Shown: piece by piece, positions 23,901 through 38,000 of the stretch
How positions within the stretch are numbered: position 1 is the first letter of the stretch
How the letters are laid out: each line of letters starts with the position of its first letter
NCBI RefSeq assembly: GCF_907165205.1
Contig: NC_058194.1
Coordinates: forward strand, 7,086,730-7,150,729
Length of the DNA stretch: 64,000 bases
Reading direction: 5' to 3'
Source: Coccinella septempunctata
Lineage: Eukaryota; Arthropoda; Insecta; Coleoptera; Coccinellidae
Notes under the pieces: model-generated
Told to the model about the DNA's origin: nothing
Database searches by the model: none
Seen by the model: the letters and a program-made list of their open reading frames with translations, nothing else
Position numbers and translations under genes: made by a program

Positions 23901-26092
23901 TTTCAAGATTTGGTTCGAATTGATCCAACAGTTTTTGAGGAATTGATATCACACTTTGCCGAATTGACCACTGAAATCTCAAATCCAATCGAACTGAAAT
24001 TCAACATGTGCATCTCAATTCGGAAACTGTGTACAGTTTCGAGATTTGGGTCGAATTGATCCAATAGTTCTTTGGGAATTGAAATGATATTTTGCCGAAT
24101 TGACCACTGAAATCTCAATTCCTATCTGAACTATCGAACTGAAATTCAACATGTGCATCTCAATTCGAAAACTATGTGCAGTTTCAAGATTTGGTTCGAA
24201 TTGATCCAACAGTTTTTGAGGAATTGATATCACACTTTGCCGAATTGACCACTGAAATCTCAAATCCAATCGAACTGAAATTCAACATGTGCATCTCAAT
24301 TCGGAAACTGTGTACAGTTTCGAGATTTGGGTCGAATTGATCCAATAGTTCTTTGGGAATTGAAATGATATTTTGCCGAATTGACCACTGAAATCTCAAT
24401 TCCTATCTGAACTATCGAACTGAAATTCAACATGTGCATCTCAATCCGAAAACTATGTGCAGTTTCAAGATTTGGTTCGAATCGATCCAATAGTTCCTTA
24501 GGAATTGAAATAATATTTTGCCGAATCGACTACTGAAATCTTCATTCCTTTCAGAACTATCGATCTGAAATTCAACATGTGCATCTCAATTCGAAAACTA
24601 TGTGCAGTTAAAAGATTTGGCTCGAATTGGTTCAACAGTTTTTGAGGAATTTATATCAAACTTTGCCGAATAGACCACTGAAATCTCAATTCCTATCAGC
24701 ACTATCGAACTGAAATTCAACATGTGCATCCCAATTCGAAAACTATGTGCAGTTTCAAGATTTGGTTCGAAATGATCCAACAGTTTTCGAGGAATTGATA
24801 TCACACTTTGCCGAATTGACCATTGAAATCTCAATTCCTATCTGAACTATCGAACTGAAATTCAACATGTGCATCTCAATTCGAAAACTATGTGCAGTTT
24901 CAGGATTTGGTTCGAATCGATCCAATAGTTCCTTAGGAATTGAAAAGATATTTTGCCGAATCGACTACTGAAATCTTCATTCCTATCAGATCTATCGATC
25001 TGAAATTCAACATGTGGTTCGAATTGATCCAACAGTTTCCGAGGAATTGATATCACACTTTGCCGAATTGACCACTGAAATCTCAATTCCTATCTGAACT
25101 ATCGAACTGATATTCAACATGTGCATCTCAATTCGAAAACTATGTGCAGTTTCAAGATTTGGTTCGAATCGATCCAATAGTTCCTTAGGAATTGAAATGA
25201 TATTTTGCCGAACCGACTACTGAAATCTTCATTCCTATCAGAACTATCGATCTGAAATTCAGCATGTGCATCTCAATTCGAAAACTATGTACGTTTTCAA
25301 GATTTGGGTCGAATTGGTTCAACAGTTTTTGAGGAATTGATATCACACTTTGCCGAATAGACCACTGAAATCTCAATTCCTATCTGCACTATCGAACTGA
25401 AATTCAACATTTGCATCTCAATTCGAAAACTATGGGAATTTTTAAGATTTGGTTCGAATTGATCCAACAGTTTTCGAGGAATTGATATCACACTTTGCCG
25501 AATCGACAGCTGAAATCTCAATTCCTATCCGAACTATCGAACTGAAATTCAACATGTGCATCTCAATCCGAAAACTATGTGCAGTTTCAAGATTTGGTTC
25601 GAATTGATCCAATAGTTCCTAAGGAATTGATATCACACTTTGGCGAATTGAACACTGAAATCTCAATTCCTATCTGAACTATAGAACTGAAATTCAACAT
25701 GTGCATCTCAATTCGAAAACTATGTGCAGTTTCAAGATTTGGTTCGAATCGATCCAATAGTTCCTTAGGAATTGAAATGATATTATGCCGAATCGACTAC
25801 TGAAATCTTCATTCCTATCAGAACTATCGATCTTAAATTCAACATGTGCATCTCAATTCGGAAACTATGTGCAGTTTCAAGATTTGGGTCGAATTGGTTC
25901 AACAGTTTCTGAGGAATTGATATCCCACTTTGCCGAATAGACCACTGAAATCTAAATTCCTATCAGAACTATCGAACTGAAATTCAACATATGCATCTCA
26001 TTTCGAAAACTATGTTCAGTTTCAAGATTTGGTTCGAATTGATCCAACAGTTTTCGAGGAATTGATATCACACTCTGCCGAATAGACCACTA
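20922..26092 (-). repeat. 145-bp satellite, reverse block 9
   Basis: About 35 reverse monomers spanning the end of the first and most of the second 6,407-bp unit. A truncation junction, CCTATCTGTTTCAAGATTTG, lies at about 21373 and recurs at 27780 and 28456. Confidence 0.95.
23556..24398 (-). repeat. 281-bp higher-order repeat, three copies (duplicate)
   Basis: Exact counterpart of 17149-17991 shifted by 6,407 bp. Confidence 0.9.
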
Positions 26093-27328
26093 GAGACGAA
26101 TTTTGGCGCTAGTGGTTAACTATGGTTAGGTTGTAGTTACTTGGGTAACCACATTTTGGCGATGATAACCATGTAACTATGACGTTTCAATGACGTCACA
26201 GGAAGTTAACCACGTAACTACACGTAACCTTCCTCTTGAGTAGGGTTAAAGAGTATGGTATGTAGTTTAGTGCCATAGATTCTTAACAGAGACGCACAGA
26301 ACACAAATAGTAGACGTTGGGAGCGGGATTCACGATGCACAGAACGCACCCATATAGAAGGGAAACTCTCCTTCTATGAAGTGGGACCTGTTTTCATCGA
26401 CGGTGGTTTTTGGAAATAAAAGCGCTCTCTGGATGAGATATTACTTGATGATGATCTTGATACACTTGGCAATATTGAATTTGGATTTTCCAGATGTTTT
26501 CCCAGTAGAAGAAATTATTTCGACAGAATGGACCTCACTTTTTTCAGAAGTTTTCGTTTGACGAAAGAAAACGTGCTCTTTTTTTTGCCATATATGGAGA
26601 ATTATTTGGAATTTAATAATTAGTTATATTATACCAAAATAGATATTTCAGGAATAATAGTGTTGCCCCAATAAATCAATTGCTAACTACATTGAGGTTT
26701 TATGCTAGTGCTGATGGTCAGTTGGCTTTTGTTGATAATTTCATAAATGTAGATGTATCGACAGGATGCTGCAGTTTTATTAGCAATTGGTAAATTATAT
26801 TCCGAATTCATTAAAATGACCAAAGATGAGGATATAGTGAAATTCAACAGTCCTTTCACAAGAAGGCTTCTTTTCCTATTCTTAGAGTAATAGGATGTGT
26901 TGATGCTACTCATATTCGCACTTCAAATTCAAAACACAATACCGAAACTCCAAAAGAAATGTTCAAATTTCCCACCTTGACAACAGAAGTTTAGTCACAA
27001 AACCTTGACTTCTTTTTCTTTTTAATTTATCTTCTATGATGTGCTTCGTTGAAAATTTGAATTTTCTATGCTGTGAGTGGTGTTGCCAAACCTATCGATG
27101 ATTAAAGTAAACAACGATTATGATTCCACGGTGCAAACCGTCAACCGATTAGTTTAACCATGGTTACCAGCGAAACGGTGCAAACAGGCATTATTTTTAT
27201 CGAAAACTAACCAAACAAAACGTACAGCTGACACCTAACAGCTGATGACATAAATGTCATCAGTAACTATGACGTCAGAGATAACCATAACCATAGTTAA
27301 GCTGTGGTTACAGCGCCAAAATTCGCCT
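26093..27328 (+). mobile_element. Decayed PIF/Harbinger-type DNA transposon, copy 2
   Basis: Identical in structure and flanks to 19686-20921 at an offset of exactly 6,407 bp. It was copied with the satellite and did not transpose here independently. Confidence 0.75.
26450..26967 (+). pseudogene. Harbinger (HARBI1-like) transposase pseudogene, copy 2
   Basis: Same broken fragments as at 20043-20560 (FRLTKENVL, INQLLTTLRFYASA, IGCVDATHIR), with the same frameshifts and stops. All lesions therefore predate the tandem duplication. Confidence 0.75.
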
Positions 27329-29760
27329 TAAATCTCAATTCCTATCTGAACTATCGAACTGAAATTCAACATGTGTATCTCAATTCGAAAACTATGTGCA
27401 GTATCACGATTTGGTTCGAATCGATCCAATAGTTCCTTAGGAATTGAAAAGATATTTTGCCGAATCGACTACTGAAATCTTCATTCCTATCAGAACTATC
27501 GATCTGAAATTCAACATGTGCATCTCAATTCGAAAACTATGTGCAGTTTCAAGATTTGGTTCGAATTGGTTCAACAGTTTTTGAGGAAATGATATCACAC
27601 TTTGCCGAATAGACCACTGAAATCTCAATTCCTATCAGAAATATCGAACTAAAATTCAACATATGCATCTCATTTCGAAAACTATGTGCAGTTTCAAGAT
27701 TTGGTTCGAATTGATCCAACAGTTTTCAAGGAATTGATATCACACTTTGCCGAATAGACCACTGAAATCTCAATTCCTATCTGTTTCAAGATTTGGTTCG
27801 ACTTCATCCAATAGTTCCTTAGGAATTGAAATGATATTTTGTCGAATCGACTTCTGAAATCTCCATTCCTATTAGAACTATCGATCTGAAATTCAACATG
27901 TGCATCTCATTTCGAAAACTATGTGCAGTTTCAAGATTTGGTTCGAATTGATATAACAGTTTTTGAGGAATTGATATCACACTTTGCCGAATAGACCACT
28001 GAAATCTCAATTCCTATCTGGACTATCGAACTGAAATTTAACATGTGCATCATCTCAATCCGAAAACTATGTGCAGTTTCAAGATTTGGTTCGAACTGAT
28101 CCAACTGTTTTCAAGGAATTGATATCACACTTTGCCGAATTGACCACTGAAATCTCAATTCCTATCTGAACTATCGAACTGAAATTCAACATGTGCATCT
28201 CAATCCGAAAACTATGTGCAGTTTCAAGATTTGGTTCGAATTGATCCGATAGTTCCTTAGGAATTGAAATGATATTTTGTCGAATCGACTTCTGAAATCT
28301 CCATTCCTATTAGAACTATCGATCTGAAATTCAACATGTGCATCTCATTTCGAAAACTATGTGCAGTTTCAAGATTTGGTTCGAATTGATCCAACAGTTT
28401 TTGAGGAATTGATATCACACTTTGCCGAATAGACCACTGAAATCTCAATTCCTATCTGTTTCAAGATTTGGTTCGACTTCATCCAATAGTTCCTTAGGAA
28501 TTGAAATGATATTTTGTCGAATCGACTTCTGAAATCTCCATTCCTATTAGAACTATCGATCTGAAATTCAACATGTGCATCTCATTTCGAAAACTATGTG
28601 CAGTTTCAAGATTTGGTTCGAATTGATATAACAGTTTTTGAGGAATTGATATCACACTTTGCCGAATAGACCACTGAAATCTCAATTCCTTTCTGGACTA
28701 TCGAACTGAAATTTAACATGTGCATCATCTCAATCCGAAAACTATGTGCAGTTTCAAGATTTGGTTCGAACTGATCCAACTGTTTTCAAGGAATTGATAT
28801 CACACTTTGCCGAATTGACCACTGAAATCTCAATTCCTATCTGAACTATCGAACTGAAATTCAACATGTGCATCTCAATCCGAAAACTATGTGCAGTTTC
28901 AAGATTTGGTTCGAATTGATCCGATAGTTCCTTAGGAATTGAAATGATATTTTGTCGAATCGACTTCTGAAATCTCCATTCCTATTAGAACTATCGATCT
29001 GAAATTCAACATGTGCATCTCATTTCGAAAACTATGTGCAGTTTCAAGATTTGGTTCGAATTGATCCAACAGTTTTTGAGGAATTGATATCACACTTTGC
29101 CGAATAGACCACTGAAATCTCAATTCCTATCTGGACTATCGAACTGAAATTTAACATGTGCATCATCTCAATCCGAAAACTATGTGCAGTTTCAAGATTT
29201 GGTTCGAATTGATCCAACAGTTTTCGTGGAATTGATATCACACTTTGCCCAATTGGCCACTGAAATCTCAATTCTTATCTGAACTATCGAACTGAAATTC
29301 AACATGTGCATCTCAATTCGAGAATTGTGTGAAATTTAAAGATTTGGTTCGGATTGAATCAACAGTTTTCGAGGAATTGATATCACACTTTGCCGAATTG
29401 ACCACTAAAATCTCAATTCCTATCTGAACTATCGAAATGAAATTCAACATGTGCATCTCAATTCGAAAACTGTGTACAGTTTCGAGATTTGGGTCGAATT
29501 GATCCAATAGTTCCTTAGGAATTGAAATAATATTTTGCCGAATCGACTACTGAAATCTTCATTCCTTTCAGAACTATCGATCTGAAATTCAACATGTGCA
29601 TCTCAATTCGAAAACTATGTGCAGTTTAAAGATTTGGGTCGAATTGGTTCAACAGTTTTTGAGGAATTTATATCAAACTTTGCCGAATAGACCACTGAAA
29701 TCTCAATTCCTATCTGAACTATCGAACTGAAATTCAACATGTGCATCTCAATCCGAAAAA
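27329..29760 (-). repeat. 145-bp satellite, reverse block 10
   Basis: About 17 reverse monomers including a 675-bp tandem duplication. The block ends at an inversion junction around 29760 (CCGAAAAAATTGAGTTCAG) that occurs only once in the window. Confidence 0.95.
27782..29131 (-). repeat. 675-bp tandem duplication
   Basis: Two direct copies of a 675-bp unit, each starting at the truncation junction TTTCAAGATTTGGTTCGACTTC. Each carries a monomer with a 3-bp expansion (GTGCATCATCTCAATCC). The copies differ by only a handful of bases. Confidence 0.9.
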
Positions 29761-32480
29761 ATTGAGTTCAGATAGGAATTGAGATTTCAGTGGTCGATTC
29801 GACAAAATATCATTTCAATTCCCAAGGAACTGTTGGATCAATTCGACCGAAATCTCGAAACTGTACACAGTTTTCGAATTGAGATGCACATGTTGAATTT
29901 CAGTTCGATAGTTTAGATAGGAATTGAGATTTTAGTGGTCAATTCGGCAAAGTGTGATATCAATTCCTTGAAAACTGTTGGATCAATTCGAACCAAATCT
30001 TGAAACTGCACATAGTTTTCGAAATGAGATGCATATGTTGAATTTCAGTTCGATATTTCTGATAGGAATTGAGATTTCAGTGGTCTATTCGGCAAAGTGT
30101 GATATCAATTCCTCAAAAACTGTCGAACCACTTCGGCCCAAATCTTGATACTGCACATAGTTTTCGAATTGAGATGCACATGTTGAATTTCAGATCGATA
30201 GTTCTGATAGGAATGAAGATTTCAGTAGTCGATTCGGCAAAATATCATTTCAATTCCTAAGGAACTATTGGATCGATTCGAACCAAATCTTGAAACTGCA
30301 CATAGGTTTCGAATTGAGATGCACATGTTGAATTTCAGTTCGATATTTCAGATAGGAATTGAGATTTCAGTGGTCAATTCGGCAAAGTGTGATATCAATT
30401 CCTCGAAAACTGTCGGATCAATTCGAACCAAATCTTGAAACTGCACATAGTTTTCGAATTTAGATGCACATGTTGAATTTCAGTTCGATAGTTCTGATAG
30501 GAATTGAGATTTCAGTGGTCGATTCGACAAAATATCATTTCAATTCCTAAGGAACTATTGGATCAATTCGAACCAAATCTTGAAACTGCACATAGTTTTC
30601 GAATTGAGATGCACATGTTGAATTTAAGTTCGATAGTTCAGATAGGATTTGAGATTTCAGTGGTCAATTCGGCAAAGTGTGATATCAATTCCTTGAAAAC
30701 TGTTGGATCAATTCGAACCAAATCTTGAAACTGCATATAGTTTTCGAAATGAAATGCATATGTTGAATTTCAGTACGATAGTTCTGATAGGAATTGAGAT
30801 TTCAGTGGTCTATTCGGCAGAGTGTGATATCAATTCCTCAAAAACTGTTGAACCAATTCGACCCATATCTTGAAACTGCACATAGTTCTCGAATTTAGAT
30901 GCACATGTTGAATTTCAGATCGATAGTTCTGATAGGAATGAAGATTTCAGTAGTCGATTCGGCAAAATATTATTTCAATTCCTAAGGAACTTTTGGATCA
31001 ATTCGAACCAAATCTTGAAACTGCACATAGTTTTCGAATTGAGATGCACATGTTGAATTTCAGTTCGATAGTTCAGATAGGAATTGAGATTTAAGTGGTC
31101 AATTCGGCAAAGTGTGATATCAATTCCTCGAAAACTGTTGGATCATTTCGAACCAAATCTTGAAACTGCACATAGTTTTCGGATTGAGATGCACTTGTTG
31201 AATTTCAGTTCGATAGTTCTGATAGGAATAAAGAGTTCAGTGGTCGATTCGACAAAATATCATTTCAATTCCCAAGGAACTGTTGGATCAATTCGACCCA
31301 AATCTCGAAACTGTACACAGTTTTCGAATTGAGATGCACATGTTGAATTTAAGTTCGATAGTTCAGATAGGATTTGAGATTTCAGTGGTCAATTCGGCAA
31401 AGTGTGATATCAATTCCTTGAAAACTGTTGGATCAATTCGAACCAAATCTTGAAACTGCATATAGTTTTCGAAATGAAATGCATATGTTGAATTTCAGTA
31501 CGATAGTTCTGATAGGAATTGAGATTTCAGTGGTCTATTCGGCAAAGTGTGATATCAATTCCTCAAAAACTGTTGAACCAATTCGACCCATATCTTGAAA
31601 CTGCACATAGTTTTCGAATTTAGATGCACATGTTGAATTTCAGATCGATAGTTCTGATAGGAATGAAGATTTCAGTAGTCGATTCGGCAAAATATTATTT
31701 CAATTCCTAAGGAACTTTTGGATCAATTCGAACCAAATCTTGAAACTGCACATAGTTTTCGAATTGAGATGCACATGTTGAATTTCAGTTCGATAGTTCA
31801 GATAGGAATTGAGATTTAAGTGGTCAATTCGGCAAAGTGTGATATCAATTCCTCGAAAACTGTTGGATCATTTCGAACCAAATCTTGAAACTGCACATAG
31901 TTTTCGGATTGAGATGCACATGTTGAATTTCAGTTCGATAGTTCTGATAGGAATAAAGATTTCCGTGGTCGATTCGACAAAATATCATTTCAATTCCCAA
32001 GGAACTGTTGGATCAATTCGACCCAAATCTCGAAACTGTACATAGTTTTCGAATTGAGATGCACATGTTGAATTTCAGTTCGATAGTTCAGATAGGATTT
32101 GAGATTTCAGTGGTCAATTCGGCAAAGTGTGATATCAATTCCTTGAAAACTGTTGGATCAATTCGATCCAAATCTTGAAACTGCATATAGTTTTCGAAAT
32201 GAAATGCATATGTTGAATTTCAGTACGATAGTTCTGATAGGAATTGAGATTTCAGTGGTCTATTCGGCAAAGTGTGATATCAATTCCTCGAAAACTGTTG
32301 AACCAATTCGACCCAAATCTTGAAACTGCACATAGTTTTCGAATTTAGATGCACATGTTGAATTTCAGATCGATAGTTCTGATAGGAATGAAGATTTCAG
32401 TAGTAGATTCGGCAAAATATCATTTCAATTCCTAAGGAACTTTTGGATCAATTCGAACCAAATCTTGAAACTGCACATAG
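29761..32480 (+). repeat. 145-bp satellite, forward block 11
   Basis: About 19 forward monomers organised as a 725-bp (five-monomer) higher-order repeat. For example, the variant starting at 31084 recurs at 31809. The same five-monomer organisation is seen in blocks 1 and 6. It ends at the junction GCACATAGATTTGGTTCG. Confidence 0.95.
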
Positions 32481-35093
32481 ATTTGGTTCGAATTGATCCG
32501 ATAGTTCCTTAGGAATTGAAATGATATTTTGTAGAATCGACTTCTGAAATCTCCATTCCTATTAGAACTATCGATCTGAAATTCAACATGTGCATCTCAT
32601 TTCGAAAACTATGTGCAGTTTAAAGATTTGGTTCGAATTGATCCAACAGGTTTTGAGGAATTCATATCACACTTTGCCGAATAGACCACTGAAATCTCAA
32701 TTCCTATCTGAACTATCGAACTGAAATTAAACATGTGCACCTCAATCCGAAAACTATGTGCAGTTTCAAGATTTGGTTCGAATTGAATCAACAGTTTTCG
32801 AGGAATTGATATCACACTTTGCCGAATTGACCACTGAAATCTCAATTCCTATCTGAACTATCGAACTGAAAATCAACATATGCATCTCAATTCGAAAACT
32901 ATGTGCAGTTTCAAGACTTGGTTCGAATCGATCCAATAGTTCCTTAGGAATTGAAATAATATTTTGCCGAATCGACTACTGAAATCTTCATTCCTATCAG
33001 AACTATCGATCTGAAATTCAACATGTGGTTCGAATTGATCCAACAGGTTTTGAGGAATTCATATCACACTTTGCCGAATAGACCACTGAAATCTCAATTC
33101 CTATTTGAACTATCGAACTGAAATTCAACATGTGCATCTCAATTCGAAAACTGTGTACAGTTTCGAGATTTGGGTCGAATTGATCCAACAGTTCCTTGGG
33201 AATTGAAATTATATTTTGTCGAATCGACCAATGAAATCTCAATTCCTATCAGAAATATCGAACTGAAATTGAACATGTGCATCTCAATTCGAAAACTATA
33301 TATGCTGTTTCAAGATTTGGTTCGAATTGATCCAACAGTTTTTGAGGAATTGATATCACACTTTGCCGAATAGACCACTGAAATTTCAATTCTTATCTGA
33401 ACTATCGAACTTGATTTCAACATGTGCATCTCAATCCGAAAACTATGTGCAGTTTCAAGATTTGGTTCGAATTGATCCAACAGTTTTCGAGGAATTGATA
33501 TCACACTTTGCCGAATTGACCACTGAAATCTCAAATCCTATCAGAACTATCGAACTGAAATTCAACATGTGCATCTAAATTCGAAAACTATGTGCAGTTT
33601 CAAGATTTGGTTCGAATTGATCCAACAGTTTTTGAGGAATTGATATCACACTTTGCCGAATAGACTACTGAAATCTCAATTCCTACCAGAACTATCGAAC
33701 TGAAATTCAACATATGCATCTCATTTCGAAAACTATGTGCAGTTTCAAGATTTGATTCGAATTGATCCAACAGTTTTCAAGGAATTGATATCACACTTTG
33801 CTGAATTGACCACTGAAATCTCAATTCCTATCTGAACTATCGAACTGAAATTCAACATGTGCATCTCAATCCGAAAACTATGTGCAGTTTCAAGATTTGG
33901 TTCGAATTGATCCAATAGTTCCTTAGGAATTGAAATGATATTTTGTTGAATCGACTTCTGAAATCTCCATTCCTATTAGAACTATCGATCTGAAATTCAA
34001 CATGTGCATCTAAATTCGAAAACTATGTGCGGTTTCAAGATTTGGTTCGAATTGATCCAACAGTTTTTGAGGAATTGATATCACACTTTGCCGAATCGAC
34101 TACTGAAATCTTCATTCCTATCAGAACTATCGATCTGAAATTCAACATGTGCAACTCAATTCGAAAACTATGTGCAGCTTCAAGATTTGGGTCGAATTGG
34201 TTCAACAGTTTTTGAGGAATTGATATCACACTTTGCCGAGAATAGACCACTGAAATCCCAATTCCTATCTGAACTATCGAACTGAAATTCAACATGTACA
34301 TCTCAATCCGAAAAATATGTGCAGTTTCAAGATTTGGTTCGAATTGATCCAATGGTTCCTTAGGAATTGAAATGATATTTTGTCGAATCGACTTCTGAAA
34401 TCTCCATTCCTATTAGAACTATCGATCTGAAATTCAACATGTGCATCTCATTTCGAAAACTATGTGCAGTTTCAAGATTTGGTTCGAATTGATCCAATAG
34501 TTCCTTAGGAATTGATATCACACTTTGCCGGATTGACCACTGAAATCTCAATTCCTGTCTGAACTATCGAACTGAAATTCAACATGTGCATCTCAATTCG
34601 AAAACTATGTGCAGTTTCAAGATTTGGTTCGAATCGATCCAATAGTTCCTTAGGAATTGAAATGATATTTTGCCGAATCGACTACTGAATTCTTCATTCC
34701 TATCAGAACTATCGATCTGAAATTCAACATGTGCATCTCAATTCGAAAACTATGTGCAGTTTCAAGATTTGGGTCGAATTGGTTCAACAGTTTTTGAGGA
34801 ATTGATATCACACTTTTCCGAATAGACCACTGAAATCTCAATTCCTATCAGAAATATCGAACTGAAATTCAACATATGCATCTCATTTCGAAAACTATGT
34901 GCAGTTTCAAGATTTGGTTCGAATTGATCCAACAGTTTTCAAGGAATTGATATCACACTTTGCCGAATTGACCACTGAAATCTCAATTCCTATCTGAACT
35001 ATCGAACTGAAATTCAACATGTGCATCTCAATCCGAATACTATGTGCAGTTTCAAGATTTGGTTCGAATTGATCCGATAGTTCCTTAGGAATT
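32481..35093 (-). repeat. 145-bp satellite, reverse block 12
   Basis: About 18 reverse monomers. The stretch 33.0-34.9 kb is closely related to 44.8-45.9 kb. It stops at TTCCTTAGGAATT/, where the retrotransposon composite begins; the same monomer resumes in phase after it. Confidence 0.95.
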
Positions 35094-38000
35094 ATGACTT
35101 TAGCCTTGCGGCTTTCACACTCCTCTCCAGAGGAAAATTCACTTATCCCAGATATCTCAGATATCAAAAGGATTAAGCTCTGTTGGAGCCCTTTCCAGGT
35201 TGTCGGGCTCGTGGTGGTGGTCGGGTCCGGGTCGCTCCTCGCCTCCCTGCTGTAGGCTGGATTCCTGCTCCACCCGCACTTCCTGTCGGAGCAGACGGTG
35301 TTCCTCTGCATTCCCCATGTACTTGCGTACAGTTCTCGCCGTTCCGAGCAGTACCGCCTTCTGCATGACTCTATAGATATTTTCGTCCAACTGAAGTTTC
35401 CTCAAGTTCTCTAGTAGTTTCTTCGGTATCAGGCCTGTAGATGAAATGACAATAGGGATGGTCTTGATATCTTTCAGCTTCCACTGTCTTCTGGTCTGTT
35501 CCTCGAGATCTCTGTATTTTGAAATTTTTTCAGTGTGCCTATCTAGAAGATTGTTATTATTTGGAATTGCCACGTCGATGAATAGTGCTCTGTCCTCATC
35601 CTTATTGAGCAATATGAGGTCTGGTCTATTGTGGGTTATTTTTCGGTCTGTGAGAACCGTGCGATCCCAGTAGAGCTTGTGATGGTCGTTTTCCAGCACA
35701 GCATCCGGATGGTAATTGTAATAAGGAACCTTTTTCGAAGTTAGATGTTGGTGTTTTAGTGCCAATTCTTGGTGAAGAATCTTGGCAACAGCATCATGTC
35801 TATTTTTGTACTCCGTGCCCGCGAACTTCTGACATCCCCTGGTGATGTGCTGGATAGTTTTATGTGTCTCACAGCCATAACGACAGCTATCGTCCGCCAC
35901 TGAGGCATCCTTGGCGATGTACTTCATGTAATTTCTTGTTGGAATCACCTGATCCTGGATGGCGAGCATGAAGCCCTCTGTTTCAGGAAACAACCTTCCG
36001 GAAGTCAACCAGTAGTTCGACGCAGATATGTCGACGTAATCATGGTTGACTTCGTTCTGGTGCCTCCCATGCAAAGGTTTGCCAATCAGTTTCAGCATTT
36101 TACTTTCTGCAGAGTGTTCGACGGTTTCCAAGTGATCCTGTTGTAGCTTTAATGGTGTAGAACTATCAGCAACACAAACTACTCGATGGAGTTCTGACGA
36201 AGCTGCCTTGCTCAAGAAATATTTTCGAAGTCCTTCAATTTCCTGGGACATACGGTTGGACAAATCAACAATTCCTCTACCCCCAAGATGTCGTGGCAGC
36301 TCGGTCCGTTCTATTGAGCTTTTGGGGTGATGTTTATTGTGTTTAGTCAGCATCGTCCTTATTCTTCTCTGTAAAGCTGCTAAATCGGTGGTCGTCCAAG
36401 AGATAATACCAAATGAATAGCTCAGCGCCGAGCAAGCGTAGGTGTTAATCGCTTTTATCAGATTCTTGCTGTTAAGACCAGTTCTCATTATCCTCCTCAA
36501 TCTTCGGGTGAACTCCTCCGCTAATTCTTTCTTCATCTGGGTGTGATTGATTTTTCTTGCCTGTTTTATGCCTAGATACTTGTATGTGTCTCCTTCCTTT
36601 AATACTTCAATTTCTGCACCTTCCTTGAGTTTGAACGAACCATCTTCTATTTTCCCTCTCGTTATGTTAAGCAGTCGACAATTTTCAAGTCCAAACTTCA
36701 TTTTGATGTCTTCCGAGAATCCTTCCACCATTTTCAGCATCAGTTGCATTTGTTTTTTGGTAGATGCGAAGAGTTTCAAGTCGTCCATGTAAAGGAGATG
36801 ATTCAGTTTCATCATAGTTCTACTGCCGCTCTTGATGGAAAATCCGTAGTCCGTAGAATTCAATCTATGAGACAAGGGATTCAGGGCCATGCAGAACCAC
36901 AGAGGGCTCAGCGAGTCTCCTTGGAAAATTCCGCGTCTTATTGGAATAGGTCCTGTTGTAATGAAGCAATCTTCTGCTTTCATTTGAAGACTAATACGCC
37001 AGGTTGACATGGCGTTTTTCAGGAACTTAACAATATTGGGATCCACCTTGTAAATCTTCAAGATCGTCAAGAGCCATTCGTGATGTATAGAATCGAATGC
37101 CTTTTTGTAGTCTATGTACGCAGCGTAAAGATTCCTTCGCTTGGAGAACGCTTGATTGCAGATAACTGAATCTATTATTAGTTGTTCTTTGCATCCTCGG
37201 CTGTCTTTGGTGCATCCTTTCTGTTGCATGGCGATGATGTTATTCTTTTCGCAATGGTTGTGAATTCGGTTTGAAATGCACGATGTGATTAATTTGTACA
37301 TCGTTGGAAGACATGTGATTGGTCGGTACTTGGATGGGTCTTCTGTATTCCTTTGGTCTTTAGGTAACAAGAAGGTTGTGCCATGTGTAAGGAATACTGG
37401 CATTCTTTCAGGATTTTCAATGACATCATTTATTGCGGAGGTCAATTTGTCATGCATGATCCAAAGTTTCTTGATCCAGAAGTTCTGTAATCCATCAGGC
37501 CCAGGTGCTTTCCAGTTGTGCAGTCCTCTGATAGCTGATTTTACTTCTTCAATTGTGATCATGTCATGCTGCATCGGCTCATATTTTATAGCTTCAGATT
37601 TTTCATCTTCAATCCATCCGGTATCTCCATTGAAGTGAGGTTTCGTTGATAATTGTTCGGTCCAGAATTGTTCAATGGCTTCCTTTGGTGGTAACTTTCC
37701 ATTCTCTCCATCCGACGATGTGAGTGACCGGTAGAAAGATTCTTCCGACTTTTCGAATGAATTATTGTCTCTTTTCCGGCTATAATTGCTTTTATATCTC
37801 CTCAGGCGTTCTGCATACAGACTTAATTTTTGCTTCAGAGTGTCGAGGCAATGGTGAGCTGTAGCATTCTCCGTCTCTCGTTCTGTGTGTGTCCTGTTTC
37901 TATCCATGATCTCTTTGGCAGCTTTCACAACCTTTCTTCCTCGATTCCCGTTCAAGTACTCCGTCAGTCGTCCAATGTCTCTTCTTAGCCTTTCTGTTTT

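Larger units (their letters stand above)
15117..27995. repeat. 6,407-bp tandem duplication (two large higher-order units)
   Basis: Every recognisable variant from about 15117 to 21588 recurs exactly 6,407 bp later, up to about 27995: internally deleted monomers, the 281-bp triplets and the entire Harbinger element with its flanks. Only a few substitutions were seen (for example GCGTCTCAATTC against GCGTCTCAATCC). The two units are directly adjacent, so this is a very recent tandem duplication. A third, older relative without the transposon lies at about 48.3-50.6 kb. Confidence 0.9.

Noticed and set aside
34907..35311. 134-codon open frame crossing the satellite and the R4-like 3' end
   Set aside because: Chimeric frame created at the insertion junction, antisense to nothing and partly overlapping the real R4-like ORF in another frame.
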